Shown: positions 14,437 through 23,573 of the stretch, piece by piece
How positions within the stretch are numbered: position 1 is the first letter of the stretch
Layout: each line of letters opens with the position of its first letter
Assembly: GCA_966185765.1 (NCBI GenBank)
Contig: CBIFVZ010000061.1
Location: 1-24,324, forward strand
Source of the DNA: CBIFVZ01 sp966185765
Lineage (GTDB): Bacteria > Pseudomonadota > Gammaproteobacteria > Enterobacterales > Enterobacteriaceae
DNA: 24,324 nucleotides
Direction of reading: 5' to 3'
Position numbers and translations under genes: made by a program
Notes under the pieces: generated by a model
Databases searched by the model: none
Seen by the model: only the letters and a program-made list of their open reading frames with translations
What the model was told of the DNA's origin: nothing

Positions 14437-15885
14437 TCAGGCGGTGCCGCCAACGGTAAGGTTATCGACCTTCAGCGTCGGCTGACCTACGCCAACCGGC
14501 AGGCTCTGGCCTTCTTTGCCGCATACGCCCACGCCGTTATCCAGGCGCAGGTCGTTGCCCACCATCGAGATTTGCTGCATGGCTTCAATACCCGATCCGA
14601 TAAGCGTGGCGCCCTTCACCGGTTTAGTGACTTTACCTTTCTCAATAAGATAAGCCTCAGAGGTGGAGAACACGAACTTGCCGGAGGTGATATCCACCTG
14701 ACCACCGCCAAAGTTCGGGGCAAAAATACCGTAATCGACCGACTCAATGATCTCCTGCGGCGTGGATTTCCCGGCCAGCATGTAGGTATTGGTCATACGC
14801 GGCATCGGCAGATGCGCGTAGGATTCACGACGACCATTGCCGGTAGGGGCAACACCCATCAGACGGGCATTAAGCTTGTCCTGCATGTAGCCTTTCAGCA
14901 CGCCATTTTCAATCAGGACGTTATACTGACCCGGCACGCCTTCATCATCAATGGCGATGGAGCCACGGCGGTTGGGCATGGTGCCATCGTCCACGACCGT
15001 GCACAGCGAAGATGCCACCAGCTCGCCCACCTGGCCGCTGAATACCGAGGTACCACGGCGGTTGAAGTCGCCTTCCAGCCCGTGGCCAACCGCTTCATGC
15101 AGCAGCACGCCCGGCCAGCCTGCGCCCAGCACCACCGGTAGCGTACCGGCCGGCGCCGCGACGGCAGAGAGGTTGACCAGCGCCATGCGCACGGCTTCTT
15201 TAGCCCAGGCATCAGCACGCACGTCGCCATCTTCTACGGTTTCCAGAAACCATTCGTAGCCAAAACGACCGCCACCGCCGCTCGAGCCACGCTCGCGTTT
15301 ACCGTCCTGCTCAACCTGCACGCTCACAGACAGGCGTACCAGTGGGCGCACATCTGCCGCAAGCGTGCCATCGGTGGCAGCCACCAGAATGAGTTCGTAG
15401 ACCCCCGTCAGGCTGGCGTTAACTTCCTGCACGCGGCTGTCGGCGGCACGCGCTGTCGCATCAACGCGCTTGAGGATATCCAGTTTCTCTTCACGCGTCA
15501 GGCTGGTGAGCGGGTCAACGGAGGTGTACAGGGGTTTATGGGCAACTTCGCCAAGCGCACGGGCGCGACCTTCGCCCTGCTCCATCACAATACTACGCGC
15601 GGCCTGTGCGCTTTGTTCCAGCGCCTGCAGGTTAATCTGGTCAGCATAGGCGAAACCGGTTTTCTCACCGCTGATGGCCCGCACGCCCACGCCCTGGTCG
15701 ATGTTATAAGAACCGTCCTTGATGATGCGGTCTTCTAATACCCAGGACTCATGGTAGCTGGACTGAAAATAGAGGTCGCCGTAGTCAAGACGGCGCTCGG
15801 AAAGTTGCCCAAGAATGGAAAACAGATCCTGATGGCTCAGGCCGTGCGCCCCGAGCAGTTGTTCACTAACCAGCGTCAGACTCAT
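14437..15885 (-). CDS. tldD: Metalloprotease TldD
   Basis: The 482-residue product (E. coli 481) is TldD, one half of the TldD/TldE (PmbA) heterodimeric zinc protease that unfolds and degrades leader peptides, notably in microcin B17 maturation and CcdA breakdown. The zinc motif HEAVGHGLEGD gives His263, Glu264 and His268; Cys455 in GVGVCGKEG is the expected third ligand. The glycine-rich loop GSSGGGGRFG (200-209) is also intact. The gene lies 206 bp downstream of yhdP on the same strand. The ATG at 15885-15883 has a poor Shine-Dalgarno but fits the family start. tldE is not in the window, as in E. coli where it is elsewhere. Confidence 0.97.
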   Translation of the reverse strand: MSLTLVSEQLLGAHGLSHQDLFSILGQLSERRLDYGDLYFQSSYHESWVLEDRIIKDGSYNIDQGVGVRAISGEKTGFAYADQINLQALEQSAQAARSIVMEQGEGRARALGEVAHKPLYTSVDPLTSLTREEKLDILKRVDATARAADSRVQEVNASLTGVYELILVAATDGTLAADVRPLVRLSVSVQVEQDGKRERGSSGGGGRFGYEWFLETVEDGDVRADAWAKEAVRMALVNLSAVAAPAGTLPVVLGAGWPGVLLHEAVGHGLEGDFNRRGTSVFSGQVGELVASSLCTVVDDGTMPNRRGSIAIDDEGVPGQYNVLIENGVLKGYMQDKLNARLMGVAPTGNGRRESYAHLPMPRMTNTYMLAGKSTPQEIIESVDYGIFAPNFGGGQVDITSGKFVFSTSEAYLIEKGKVTKPVKGATLIGSGIEAMQQISMVGNDLRLDNGVGVCGKEGQSLPVGVGQPTLKVDNLTVGGTA

Positions 15886-15989
15886 TATTCATTACTCATA
15901 CGTTTTATTGTCCCAGCGATGGGGTATCTGGTGAGCCTGGGATAATCCGCGGCTCGCGTCAACTTAAAGCACGCGCGCCCAGGCATTTT

Positions 15990-16017
15990 GCCGCGTTTTT
16001 TACGTACTGTACGCGGC
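15990..16017. repeat. Inverted repeat in the yhdP-tldD gap
   Basis: gccgcgt (15990-15996) pairs with acgcggc (16011-16017) around a 14-nt loop that contains a T-run and a smaller cgtac/gtacg palindrome. It may attenuate read-through from yhdP into tldD. The rest of the 206-bp gap shows no ORF I believe. Confidence 0.5.
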
Positions 16018-16091
16018 ATAAGGTACAGGAACGACAAAACGTAAACCGCCTGCCGTCCCTGAAAAGCGTGGGTAAGGCAGCCACATCGGCG

Positions 16092-19000
16092 CTATTTTGC
16101 GCCACTCTCACGCGGCTGGCGTAATACTTCATTAATCTGTGGCTGGTCAATCGGCCCGGTAATACGATAACGCAACACCGAAATTTTGCTCCACAGCGGC
16201 CCAAGCACCTTGCTTGCAGCAAACACAGCAGCGCCAACTATCGGGTTCACCGCAAAAGCCGCCGCCACGCCCACCGTTGCAGAAATTTCGGGGGCGACAA
16301 CGGCTTCGATATTCAGCTCACGTTTCACCAGGTTAACGGTGCCTTTCATGGCGATATCCGCTTCCAGACCATCGATCAACGTATCATCGGTATGCAGGAT
16401 GCCGTCCTTAATCCAGGCATTGCTGCGGATACCATCAAAATAGAAGCCATCGCCAAACGTATCACTGAAGTCAAAACGCAGCTTGCGCATCAGTGCATCA
16501 AAACTCAACAGACGCAGCACCTGACCCGCGTGGCCGGTTCCCAAATCAGCAATTTCACCTTTGCCAAGGTTGCTGCGTAATATGCCATTAAGCGAAGCCT
16601 CTTCAGGCTTCCAGGGAACATTGCGCCAGTGCAGATCGTAATCCACATCGAACGATGACCCCTGAATGGGACTATTCGCGCCAAAGAAATTCACCGCCGA
16701 ATCAATGCGTTTTCCCTTCAGCTTGCCCTTGAGCGACGTGCGCTGACCATCAGTACGGTTCACCCACTCACCGTCGGCATTCAGTCGGGCAAAGCCGGTA
16801 TCAAGCACGCCGTTACTGAGCTTAAGCGTATCGCCGTTTATGGTAATGTCAGCATCCACACGCCCGTATTTCTGCCCCCACAGCCAGCATTCAGCACAGC
16901 GTAACGCAAGGTTTGGCCAACGGCTGAAATCCACGCGCGAGTTACCTGCAAATACTGACGGCGTGGCACCGTTAGCGGTGGTACTGTCCTGAGTAGGGTT
17001 GTAATAGAGATAGTTGATATCAGCCTGCCAGGTGGCGTTATCGCGCATGGTGAGCGTGCCGTTAAGCTCCCGCCCCTGCACGCTGACTCGCGTACCGCCG
17101 CTTACCGACTGCGACATCAGGCTCAGGTTGTTCCAGCGTTGCCCACCGAGCATCAGCGCAGGTGTGCGCAGCGTGACAGCCCTGGGCAATTGAGTACTTT
17201 GAGTCACTTCCTGCGCCGCGCCCTGCTGGAACAGTGCCAGCCATTCACCACCGTCAAGCGGCGGCAGGTTCAGCTCAATACCGCCATTTTGTGGCAGTGC
17301 TGGCTGCGTTTTGCTGTCAGTCACCCAAATGGCGCGGTCGAGGCGTAATTTTTCGCCCAACAACCAGCGGCTGTTAAAACGCCCGCCGTCGCCTGCGCGA
17401 GCGGTTAAATCAAAATGCTTCAGATCGCCTTTAGCAACCACATTGACCGGCAACGCGGCACCCGCAGGTTTATCCAACGGAGAGGGTAAGTGACTACTCA
17501 CATTCTTCAGGTCACCGCTCAGTTCAACGTTATAACCAGGGCTTGCATGGTAAGGCAGACTGATAGCCACTTTACCTTTCCAGGGCACGCTGCCTGTGAG
17601 TGCTTTATTCACCGCTGGCGGCAAAACGCCGGTGGCCGCTGGCTGCCAGTTACCGTTAAGGTTAACCCCCACCTCATAGACTTCAGGCCCTTCACGCGTG
17701 GTGAAATCGAGGTTTAATGGTTGATTGAACCAGCGTGCTGTCAACGGTTTGCTCACCAGATTGCCGTTTTCAAAGCTAAAGCTACCGCTGAGGTTCTCAA
17801 GCGTACTGTCGATGGGTTTAATCAACAGCGAGTTATTACGAAGCTGCACATCACCTTTTGCCGTAACCTGCTTGCCGTCGAGCGGAATATCAAGATGTAA
17901 GCGAGCGCTCACATCGCCCCCAATTTGCAGCTCGTCAAGCGCGGCAGCGAGTGAATCATCCAGCGGCGTGTCTTTGAAGTAAGGACCGACGGCGCTACCG
18001 GGGCCATTGATATCAGCATCAATCAGCAGTTTTTCACGGGCATAGTCAGGAATAGCGGCGCTCAGAGCGGTGGCCTTCACGCCGCCCAGCATGACGGCGG
18101 GGGCTTTCATCCACAGTCCGTCATTAAGGAAATCAAGCTCAATGTCGAGATTTTGTAGCGCAGGCCAGTCGGGCTGAAAGGCAAAGGTGGCGTTACGCAG
18201 CGGCACCAGCACTTCAAACTGCCCTTCGTTATGCTTGTACGGGAATAATTTAGGGTTGCCGCCGTAGACCAGCGTGGCGTTATCGACCTGCCCACCCTGA
18301 ACGGCGCCACTGAGGTACTCCACCAGCTTCTTCCCCATCAGATTTTCAGGGAAGTAGCGCCAGGCCTGACCGGCATCGGTGGTGCGGATACCCGCGAGAA
18401 TACCCAGCCACGGTACATCATCTTTTGGCTGAACATAGCGAAAATCGCCGCTGGCCCTGACCGCATTGGCCTGCACATCAATGTTTTTACCCGCAAGGCT
18501 AAATCCGCGCTCATTGTTAAGCCAGCCCACCGTCGCCTTGCCAGAAGCAATTTCCAGCGGTACAGGAAACACACCGATGTAAGGCATGTGCGCATTTTGC
18601 ATAGCAACCTTCAGCTGCCCGTTTTCCAGGCTGCCGCTGATGCTACCGGCCAGATGTTGCACTCCTGGCAGGAGTTTCCACTGCTGCCAGGTCACATCTT
18701 TCCATTGCCCTTGCAGGCGCGTCTTCTGCGGCTGGCTAAGAGGGATATCCAGCGCCAGCGTGGCTACCTCGCCTTCAGGCTGCATGGTCTTCCAGATCTC
18801 CGTGGCCCTCGGTGCAAACTTCTCTGCCACAGGCATCAATGGCCCCAGCTTCTCCAGCTGCATATTGCTGGCGCGCACGCGCAACTCTTCGCTGCGCTCA
18901 CCGTTCGGACCACCGGCCTGCTGCGCCGGGAGCCAGCCCAGCGTCAGCGAGCCTTGCGGCCATTTTTGTCCGTCGATGGCAATACGCGTATCCGGCACGG

Positions 19001-19889
19001 CGACCTGCCAGCCGCCCTCTATTTTGCTGACGTGCGCGGTAAGGTTATCAACAGTAAGACGGTGTGCGTTCTCACTACCCGGCCAGTTGGCGCCGCCCTG
19101 CTTAAGCCACAGGTCACCACCGCTCGGCTTGCCGCCTTCTACCTGCATCCAGCCTTCAAGGCTAAAACGCGCGTCGCTGAGTTCGATTTTTTCATTCAGC
19201 CAGCGGCTGAGCCACGGCGTGACGTCAATATCGTCTGCCTGCATCCACACTGTACCGTTGCTGAGCAGCCCCTGCTCATCGCGCAAGTCCATGCGCATGC
19301 GCACAATGCCATGCTGACCCGTTAAGCTCGATAAGCTGATTTGCCCTTCGGCACGGTGACGATTACGGCTGTTGAGCCAGGTAAGCTGAGGAATGGCAAG
19401 GTCGGCGCGCTGGCCGGAGGGAGTGACAAAACTGACGTTGCTGTCGCGCAGGTCAAAATGGTCAAACTGATTGAGAAACAGATCGGCAATGCGTCCAGGT
19501 TCAATCTCACCGTCGTTATTTTGCGCCAGCGGCTCAACGATATGCATACGCAGCTGGTAAAAGGTCAGATCGCGAAACTGCCAGCGCAGGTGCAGTAAGC
19601 TCTGCCAGATATCAAGCGCCAGCGTGACACGCTGGACTTCAAGACTGCCGCCGTCTTTAAGCCCGGTACGCAGATTGCGCACGTCCAGTGTTGGACCAAA
19701 ATTCTGCCAGGCAGCATCCACGCGCTCGACAGAAATCGGCACGCCCGCAGCACGCTCAATGTTTTCCACCAGCGCAGGCCGCCACGTATTGAGATGCGGC
19801 AACAGCAAACGCAGGCCACTCACCAGTAGCGCGACAACAACAACCAACGTTGCGCCTGTGAGTAGCAGTATGCCCGGCAGTCGCCTCAC
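16092..19889 (-). CDS. yhdP: AsmA-like intermembrane phospholipid transport protein YhdP
   Basis: A 1265-residue protein (E. coli 1266). It has one N-terminal membrane anchor (about residues 3-26), then a very long periplasmic region of repeating beta strands with DUF3971 and AsmA-like C-terminal domains, ending with a conserved glycine/alanine-rich stretch (VGVAAAFAVNPIVGAAVFAAS, about 1210-1230). YhdP, TamB and YdbH redundantly carry phospholipids from the inner to the outer membrane through a bridge-like hydrophobic groove; YhdP also affects cyclic enterobacterial common antigen and barrier function. I chose the GTG at 19889-19887 over the ATG at 19913: it is preceded by AAGGAG at seven bases and begins MRRLPGILLLTGA as in E. 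coli. It starts 31 bp after rng and is probably co-transcribed with it. Confidence 0.96.
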   Translation of the reverse strand: MRRLPGILLLTGATLVVVVALLVSGLRLLLPHLNTWRPALVENIERAAGVPISVERVDAAWQNFGPTLDVRNLRTGLKDGGSLEVQRVTLALDIWQSLLHLRWQFRDLTFYQLRMHIVEPLAQNNDGEIEPGRIADLFLNQFDHFDLRDSNVSFVTPSGQRADLAIPQLTWLNSRNRHRAEGQISLSSLTGQHGIVRMRMDLRDEQGLLSNGTVWMQADDIDVTPWLSRWLNEKIELSDARFSLEGWMQVEGGKPSGGDLWLKQGGANWPGSENAHRLTVDNLTAHVSKIEGGWQVAVPDTRIAIDGQKWPQGSLTLGWLPAQQAGGPNGERSEELRVRASNMQLEKLGPLMPVAEKFAPRATEIWKTMQPEGEVATLALDIPLSQPQKTRLQGQWKDVTWQQWKLLPGVQHLAGSISGSLENGQLKVAMQNAHMPYIGVFPVPLEIASGKATVGWLNNERGFSLAGKNIDVQANAVRASGDFRYVQPKDDVPWLGILAGIRTTDAGQAWRYFPENLMGKKLVEYLSGAVQGGQVDNATLVYGGNPKLFPYKHNEGQFEVLVPLRNATFAFQPDWPALQNLDIELDFLNDGLWMKAPAVMLGGVKATALSAAIPDYAREKLLIDADINGPGSAVGPYFKDTPLDDSLAAALDELQIGGDVSARLHLDIPLDGKQVTAKGDVQLRNNSLLIKPIDSTLENLSGSFSFENGNLVSKPLTARWFNQPLNLDFTTREGPEVYEVGVNLNGNWQPAATGVLPPAVNKALTGSVPWKGKVAISLPYHASPGYNVELSGDLKNVSSHLPSPLDKPAGAALPVNVVAKGDLKHFDLTARAGDGGRFNSRWLLGEKLRLDRAIWVTDSKTQPALPQNGGIELNLPPLDGGEWLALFQQGAAQEVTQSTQLPRAVTLRTPALMLGGQRWNNLSLMSQSVSGGTRVSVQGRELNGTLTMRDNATWQADINYLYYNPTQDSTTANGATPSVFAGNSRVDFSRWPNLALRCAECWLWGQKYGRVDADITINGDTLKLSNGVLDTGFARLNADGEWVNRTDGQRTSLKGKLKGKRIDSAVNFFGANSPIQGSSFDVDYDLHWRNVPWKPEEASLNGILRSNLGKGEIADLGTGHAGQVLRLLSFDALMRKLRFDFSDTFGDGFYFDGIRSNAWIKDGILHTDDTLIDGLEADIAMKGTVNLVKRELNIEAVVAPEISATVGVAAAFAVNPIVGAAVFAASKVLGPLWSKISVLRYRITGPIDQPQINEVLRQPRESGAK

Positions 19890-19920
19890 CCTTGTACTCC
19901 TTGTCTGCGGCAATGCCGCA

Positions 19921-21390
19921 TTACATCATGACGACGTCAAACTGCTCCTGATTGTAGAGCGGTTCAATCTGAACTTTGACTTGCTTACCCACGAAGATTT
20001 CAACTTCTGCCAGTGCATGGGACTCTTCACCTTTCAGCGCTTCTGCAACTGTGGGAGAAGCATAGACCAGGAAACGATCGGTATCGTAGGCATGATGAAC
20101 ACGCACAATTTCACGCATGACTTCATAGCACACGGTTTCCACCGATTTGACCGTACCGCGGCCATGACAGGTCGGGCATTCATGACACAGCACATGCTCT
20201 ACGCTCTCTCGTGTACGCTTACGCGTCATTTCCACCAGGCCAAGCTGTGAAAAGCCGTTAATGCTGGTCTTAACGCGGTCTTTGCTTAACGCCTGCTCCA
20301 GCGAATGCAGCACCCGGCGGCGATGGTCATCACTGCTCATGTCGATAAAATCAATAATAATGATGCCCCCCAGGTTACGTAAACGCAGCTGGCGAGCAAT
20401 TGCCTGGGTTGCCTCGATATTTGTGTTAAAAATCGTGTCATCAAGGTTACGGTGGCCAACAAACGCACCGGTATTGATATCCACCGTCGTCATCGCCTCG
20501 GTCTGGTCAATGATGAGATAACCGCCAGACTTCAACTCAACCTTGCGCTCGAGCGCACGCTGAATCTCGTTTTCAACATCATATAAATCGAAGATGGGCT
20601 GACGGCCGCTGTAGTGCTCGATTTTGTTCGCCATCTCCGGGATGTACTCGGAGGTGAATTCCAGCAGCATGTCATAGGTCAGACGCGAGTCCACGCGAAT
20701 GCGGTCAAGGGAGGCATTAGCAAAATCACGTAGCACACGCTGTGCTAACGCCAGTTCGCCGTAAAGCTTACAACGCGTCTGGTTGCGTTTTTTGCGCTCC
20801 ATGACCTTGTTCCACACGCGTTTAAGATAGGCAGCGTCTGAACTCAGCTCTTTTGCGCTAACGCCCTCGGCGGCGGTACGGATGATAAAGCCGCCCTGCT
20901 CATCACAGTACTCTGCCACAATCTGCTTGAGGCGTTCGCGCTCCTCTTCGCTTTCAATACGTTGGGAAACCCCCACATGCGACGCACCGGGCATAAAAAC
21001 GAGATAGCGTGAGGGTAGCGTGATGTCAGTGGTAAGGCGTGCGCCTTTGGTACCAAGCGGGTCTTTCACCACCTGCACCATCAAGTCCTGGCCCTGACGA
21101 ACCAGTTCGGAAATGTCGCGTACGGTGAAGTTTTTTTGCTCATCCCCGGCCACGCATTCGGTGTGGGGCATGATGTCTGAGGCATGTAAGAATGCGGCCT
21201 TATCAAGCCCAATATCTACAAATGCCGCCTGCATGCCCGGTAAAACCCGGCTGACACGACCTTTGTAGATATTGCCTGCGATCCCTCGCCGCGCTTCGCG
21301 CTCGATGTGGATCTCCTGAAGGATCCCGCCGTCAATATAAGCCACCCGCGTTTCAGAAGGGGTGATGTTTACTAACAATTCAGCCGTCAT
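19921..21390 (-). CDS. rng: Ribonuclease G
   Basis: The 489-residue product has the exact E. coli RNase G length. This endoribonuclease, a relative of the RNase E catalytic half, matures the 5' end of 16S rRNA and starts decay of some mRNAs. An S1 RNA-binding domain (about 37-125) contains VLPGMQAAFVDIG; the DNase I-like domain has catalytic Asp304 (TVDINTG) and Asp347 (IIDFIDM); a CPTC motif (Cys405, Cys408) matches the zinc link that joins subunits. Upstream in-frame codons exist to 21408, but the ATG at 21390-21388 follows GAGGA closely and gives the conserved start MTAELLVN. Its first 11 bases overlap the end of yhdE, pointing to coupled translation. Confidence 0.97.
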   Translation of the reverse strand: MTAELLVNITPSETRVAYIDGGILQEIHIEREARRGIAGNIYKGRVSRVLPGMQAAFVDIGLDKAAFLHASDIMPHTECVAGDEQKNFTVRDISELVRQGQDLMVQVVKDPLGTKGARLTTDITLPSRYLVFMPGASHVGVSQRIESEEERERLKQIVAEYCDEQGGFIIRTAAEGVSAKELSSDAAYLKRVWNKVMERKKRNQTRCKLYGELALAQRVLRDFANASLDRIRVDSRLTYDMLLEFTSEYIPEMANKIEHYSGRQPIFDLYDVENEIQRALERKVELKSGGYLIIDQTEAMTTVDINTGAFVGHRNLDDTIFNTNIEATQAIARQLRLRNLGGIIIIDFIDMSSDDHRRRVLHSLEQALSKDRVKTSINGFSQLGLVEMTRKRTRESVEHVLCHECPTCHGRGTVKSVETVCYEVMREIVRVHHAYDTDRFLVYASPTVAEALKGEESHALAEVEIFVGKQVKVQIEPLYNQEQFDVVMM

Positions 21391-21973
21391 GTTGTCCTCG
21401 TTCATCACGCAATGCGTGAAAATGGCTCAGCAACTCCCAGGTTTCTACCAGCGGCAAACCTACAACGGCATGATAACTGCCGCTTATTTTTCTGACAAAG
21501 CAGCCCCCCAGCCCCTGGATACCATATGCGCCCGCTTTATCCAGCGGCTCACCGCTGGCAACATAGCGGGCAATATCCTGCTCTGTCAGAAGGCGAAACG
21601 TTACGTCTGTCACCACCGTGCAATCCAGCAACTGTTGCCTGTCGGCAATCGCGACGGCGGTCATCACCTGATGCGTTTGCCCCGACAGCTTGCGTAACAT
21701 ATCCGCAGCGTGCGCTTCATCGTGTGGCTTTTCAAGCACTTCACCATTGAGGATAACTATGGTATCTGCGCCAAGGACCGGCAAGTCGTTATCTGCTAAC
21801 GCCACGCCTGCCCGCGCTTTATCCTGCGCCAGACGCAGAACGTATTGCCGGGCGCTTTCACCCGCGCGGCGCACTTCTTCCACACCGGGAACGATGCGCC
21901 TAAACGTTACACCGAGCTGCGTGAGCAGCTCCTGGCGGCGCGGTGAACCTGAGGCAAGCCAGAGAGTGAACAT
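21380..21973 (-). CDS. yhdE: Maf-family nucleoside triphosphate pyrophosphatase YhdE (dTTP/UTP)
   Basis: The 197-residue product matches E. coli YhdE in length. Maf proteins hydrolyse nucleoside triphosphates to monophosphates; YhdE prefers dTTP and UTP and may sanitise modified pyrimidine nucleotides. Signature residues are present: SGSPRR (8-13) in the phosphate-binding loop, Glu32/Glu33, and the GADT motif with Asp70 as presumed base, then KPHDEAHAADMLRKLSG, typical of the family. It starts 8 bp after mreD and overlaps rng by 11 bp. This order, mreBCD then maf then rng, is conserved across gammaproteobacteria, suggesting one long transcript. Confidence 0.96.
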   Translation of the reverse strand: MFTLWLASGSPRRQELLTQLGVTFRRIVPGVEEVRRAGESARQYVLRLAQDKARAGVALADNDLPVLGADTIVILNGEVLEKPHDEAHAADMLRKLSGQTHQVMTAVAIADRQQLLDCTVVTDVTFRLLTEQDIARYVASGEPLDKAGAYGIQGLGGCFVRKISGSYHAVVGLPLVETWELLSHFHALRDERGQHDG

Positions 21974-21981
21974 AAGAGACC

Positions 21982-22470
21982 TTATTGCACGGAGAACTGC
22001 TGGCGGATTTTACGCATCAGCAGGAAAAGCCACGGCCAGAGTACGCCATTTACCAGACTGCTCCAGAGCACTTCCGGGCGGAACGACACGTTAATAACCA
22101 GGAACTCGGCCCAGAAGACAATGACATCTGCGGCAAGTGACAGCACCATCACCAGCAGCGCCTGCTGCCAGAGTGCCAGATTGCGCATCAGCTGAAACTT
22201 AAGCGCCACCAGGTATGCCACGATGCTGATGGCCAGCGCACGCACGCCAAGCGTCGAACCGCTGATAAGATCAAGCACTGCGCCTAGCAGAAAGCCAGTT
22301 CCCACATTGATCCGATGCGGTAGCGCCAGGATCCAGTAAATCAGAATCAACAGCACCCAGTTAGGGCGGAAAACGATGATCTGATCTGGCCAGGGCATAA
22401 CCTGGAGCAACAACGCCACCAGGAAGGAAAGCCAGATAACCCAGCGGCCCTGGCTTCGATAGCTTGCCAC
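21982..22470 (-). CDS. mreD: Rod shape-determining protein MreD
   Basis: The 162-residue product equals E. coli MreD. It is an inner-membrane protein with about five or six hydrophobic segments and little else, part of the elongasome with MreB, MreC, RodZ, RodA and PBP2, which directs lateral cell-wall synthesis. The start is a GTG (22470-22468) whose first base is the last base of the mreC TAG stop (sequence TAGTG), so translation is very likely coupled to mreC. Frame and length match the family start MASYRSQGRWVIW. Confidence 0.96.
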   Translation of the reverse strand: MASYRSQGRWVIWLSFLVALLLQVMPWPDQIIVFRPNWVLLILIYWILALPHRINVGTGFLLGAVLDLISGSTLGVRALAISIVAYLVALKFQLMRNLALWQQALLVMVLSLAADVIVFWAEFLVINVSFRPEVLWSSLVNGVLWPWLFLLMRKIRQQFSVQ

Positions 22471-23513
22471 TAGCGGCCTCCCTGCGGCGCAACCGTCGCC
22501 GGATTCGTTGCTGGCGTGGGCAACGCGACCGGCGCACTGTCTGGCGGCGTTGCCATGCCGGTCGCTGGCGCAGGCATCGGCGCTGGCGGCCCCATCGCAT
22601 CCGGTGCAGGCAGCACCTGCGGCATCATCTGCATCAGGCGTTCATTCGCCACGCGATGCACGTCTTCCGGCGTCATCGGATTCAGGCCCTGTCTGTCGGC
22701 TCCCCATAGCAACAGCAGATAACGCAAGCGCTGCAATCCTGCTGTTGGACGCGCCTGGATAACCGTGTAAGCGCGCTGGTTATCCACACGCACAGATGAC
22801 ACGACGCCAACCGGATAACCTTCCGGGAAGCGCCCGCCCAGACCGGACGTAACAAGAACGTCGCCCACACGAATGTCAGTATTTGCCGGTAAATGCTCTA
22901 GCTGGAGATCGTCAGTACAACCGTTACCGGCCGCAATGACGCGAATGTCGTTACGCAGTACCTGGATGGGCAACGCGTGTGTGGCGTCGCAAATCAGCAA
23001 CACCCGGCTGGTTAGCCTGGCAACGGCGACCACCTGGCCAACGACACCTTTATCGCTGATAACCGGCTGGCCTTCATAAACGCCGTTGACGCTGCCTTTA
23101 TCAATCACCACCTGATCGCTGTAAGGATCGTTAACGGTGGAAATGACCTGGGTAACCATTTTCTGCTCGTCCTGACGCAGCGGTGACCCCAGCAGTTCAC
23201 GCAGGCGCGCGTTCTCCTGGCGATACTGGCCCAACATCATTAGCTCGCTGTTTTTCAGCAACAGTTCCTGGCGCAGCGCCCGGTTTTCCTTTTCCAGACG
23301 ATCGCGAGTCGAGACTGACTGAGACACACTGTCGAGAAGTTCGCGTGGGCCGTTCGAAATAAAATAGAAAGGGCTGACGGCCGTATCCATATACGTTCTG
23401 ATTTGGCTGAACGTACCCAGACGGCTGTCGGCAATAATCACGCCGAGCGCCACCACTACCGCCAGAACAAGGCGAATCTGTAGCGATGGGCCACGACTAA
23501 AAATTGGCTTCAT
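22470..23513 (-). CDS. mreC: Cell shape-determining protein MreC
   Basis: The 347-residue product is MreC, a bitopic inner-membrane protein that scaffolds the elongasome and activates PBP2. It has a membrane segment at about 12-28, a periplasmic coiled coil at about 65-110 (RDRLEKENRALRQELLL), and the two beta-barrel domains at about 115-270. The C-terminal 55 or so residues are rich in Pro and Ala (PAPDAMGPPAPMPAPA) and are low-complexity; this tail varies among enterics, and the protein is about 20 residues shorter than E. coli's 367. The gene is 60 bp downstream of mreB with a hairpin in between. The Shine-Dalgarno is weak. Confidence 0.95.
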   Translation of the reverse strand: MKPIFSRGPSLQIRLVLAVVVALGVIIADSRLGTFSQIRTYMDTAVSPFYFISNGPRELLDSVSQSVSTRDRLEKENRALRQELLLKNSELMMLGQYRQENARLRELLGSPLRQDEQKMVTQVISTVNDPYSDQVVIDKGSVNGVYEGQPVISDKGVVGQVVAVARLTSRVLLICDATHALPIQVLRNDIRVIAAGNGCTDDLQLEHLPANTDIRVGDVLVTSGLGGRFPEGYPVGVVSSVRVDNQRAYTVIQARPTAGLQRLRYLLLLWGADRQGLNPMTPEDVHRVANERLMQMMPQVLPAPDAMGPPAPMPAPATGMATPPDSAPVALPTPATNPATVAPQGGR

Positions 23514-23537
23514 AGGCTGTGCGTTTCCCGGATCCGG

Positions 23538-23559
23538 AAAAGGGGGCCGAAGCCCCCTT
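23538..23559 (-). terminator. UUCG-capped terminator or attenuator between mreB and mreC
   Basis: On the minus strand an 8-bp stem aagggggc/gccccctt is capped by a TTCG loop closed by C-G, the very stable tetraloop, and ends in four T (two within the stem). It lies 14 bp after the mreB stop, so it would end many mreB transcripts and lower mreC and mreD relative to mreB. Confidence 0.85.
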
Positions 23560-23573
23560 CCTGCAGCGACACA

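Noticed and set aside
15959..16237. A 92-residue minus-strand ORF spanning the yhdP end and the gap to tldD
   Set aside because: Half of it is another frame of the yhdP 3' end and the rest covers the inverted repeat. The Cys-rich composition looks random and no ribosome site is convincing.
18588..19325. A 245-residue plus-strand ORF opposite yhdP
   Set aside because: It is antisense to a well-conserved part of yhdP, rich in Arg, His and Gln as expected for such a shadow frame, and has no ribosome site or family resemblance.
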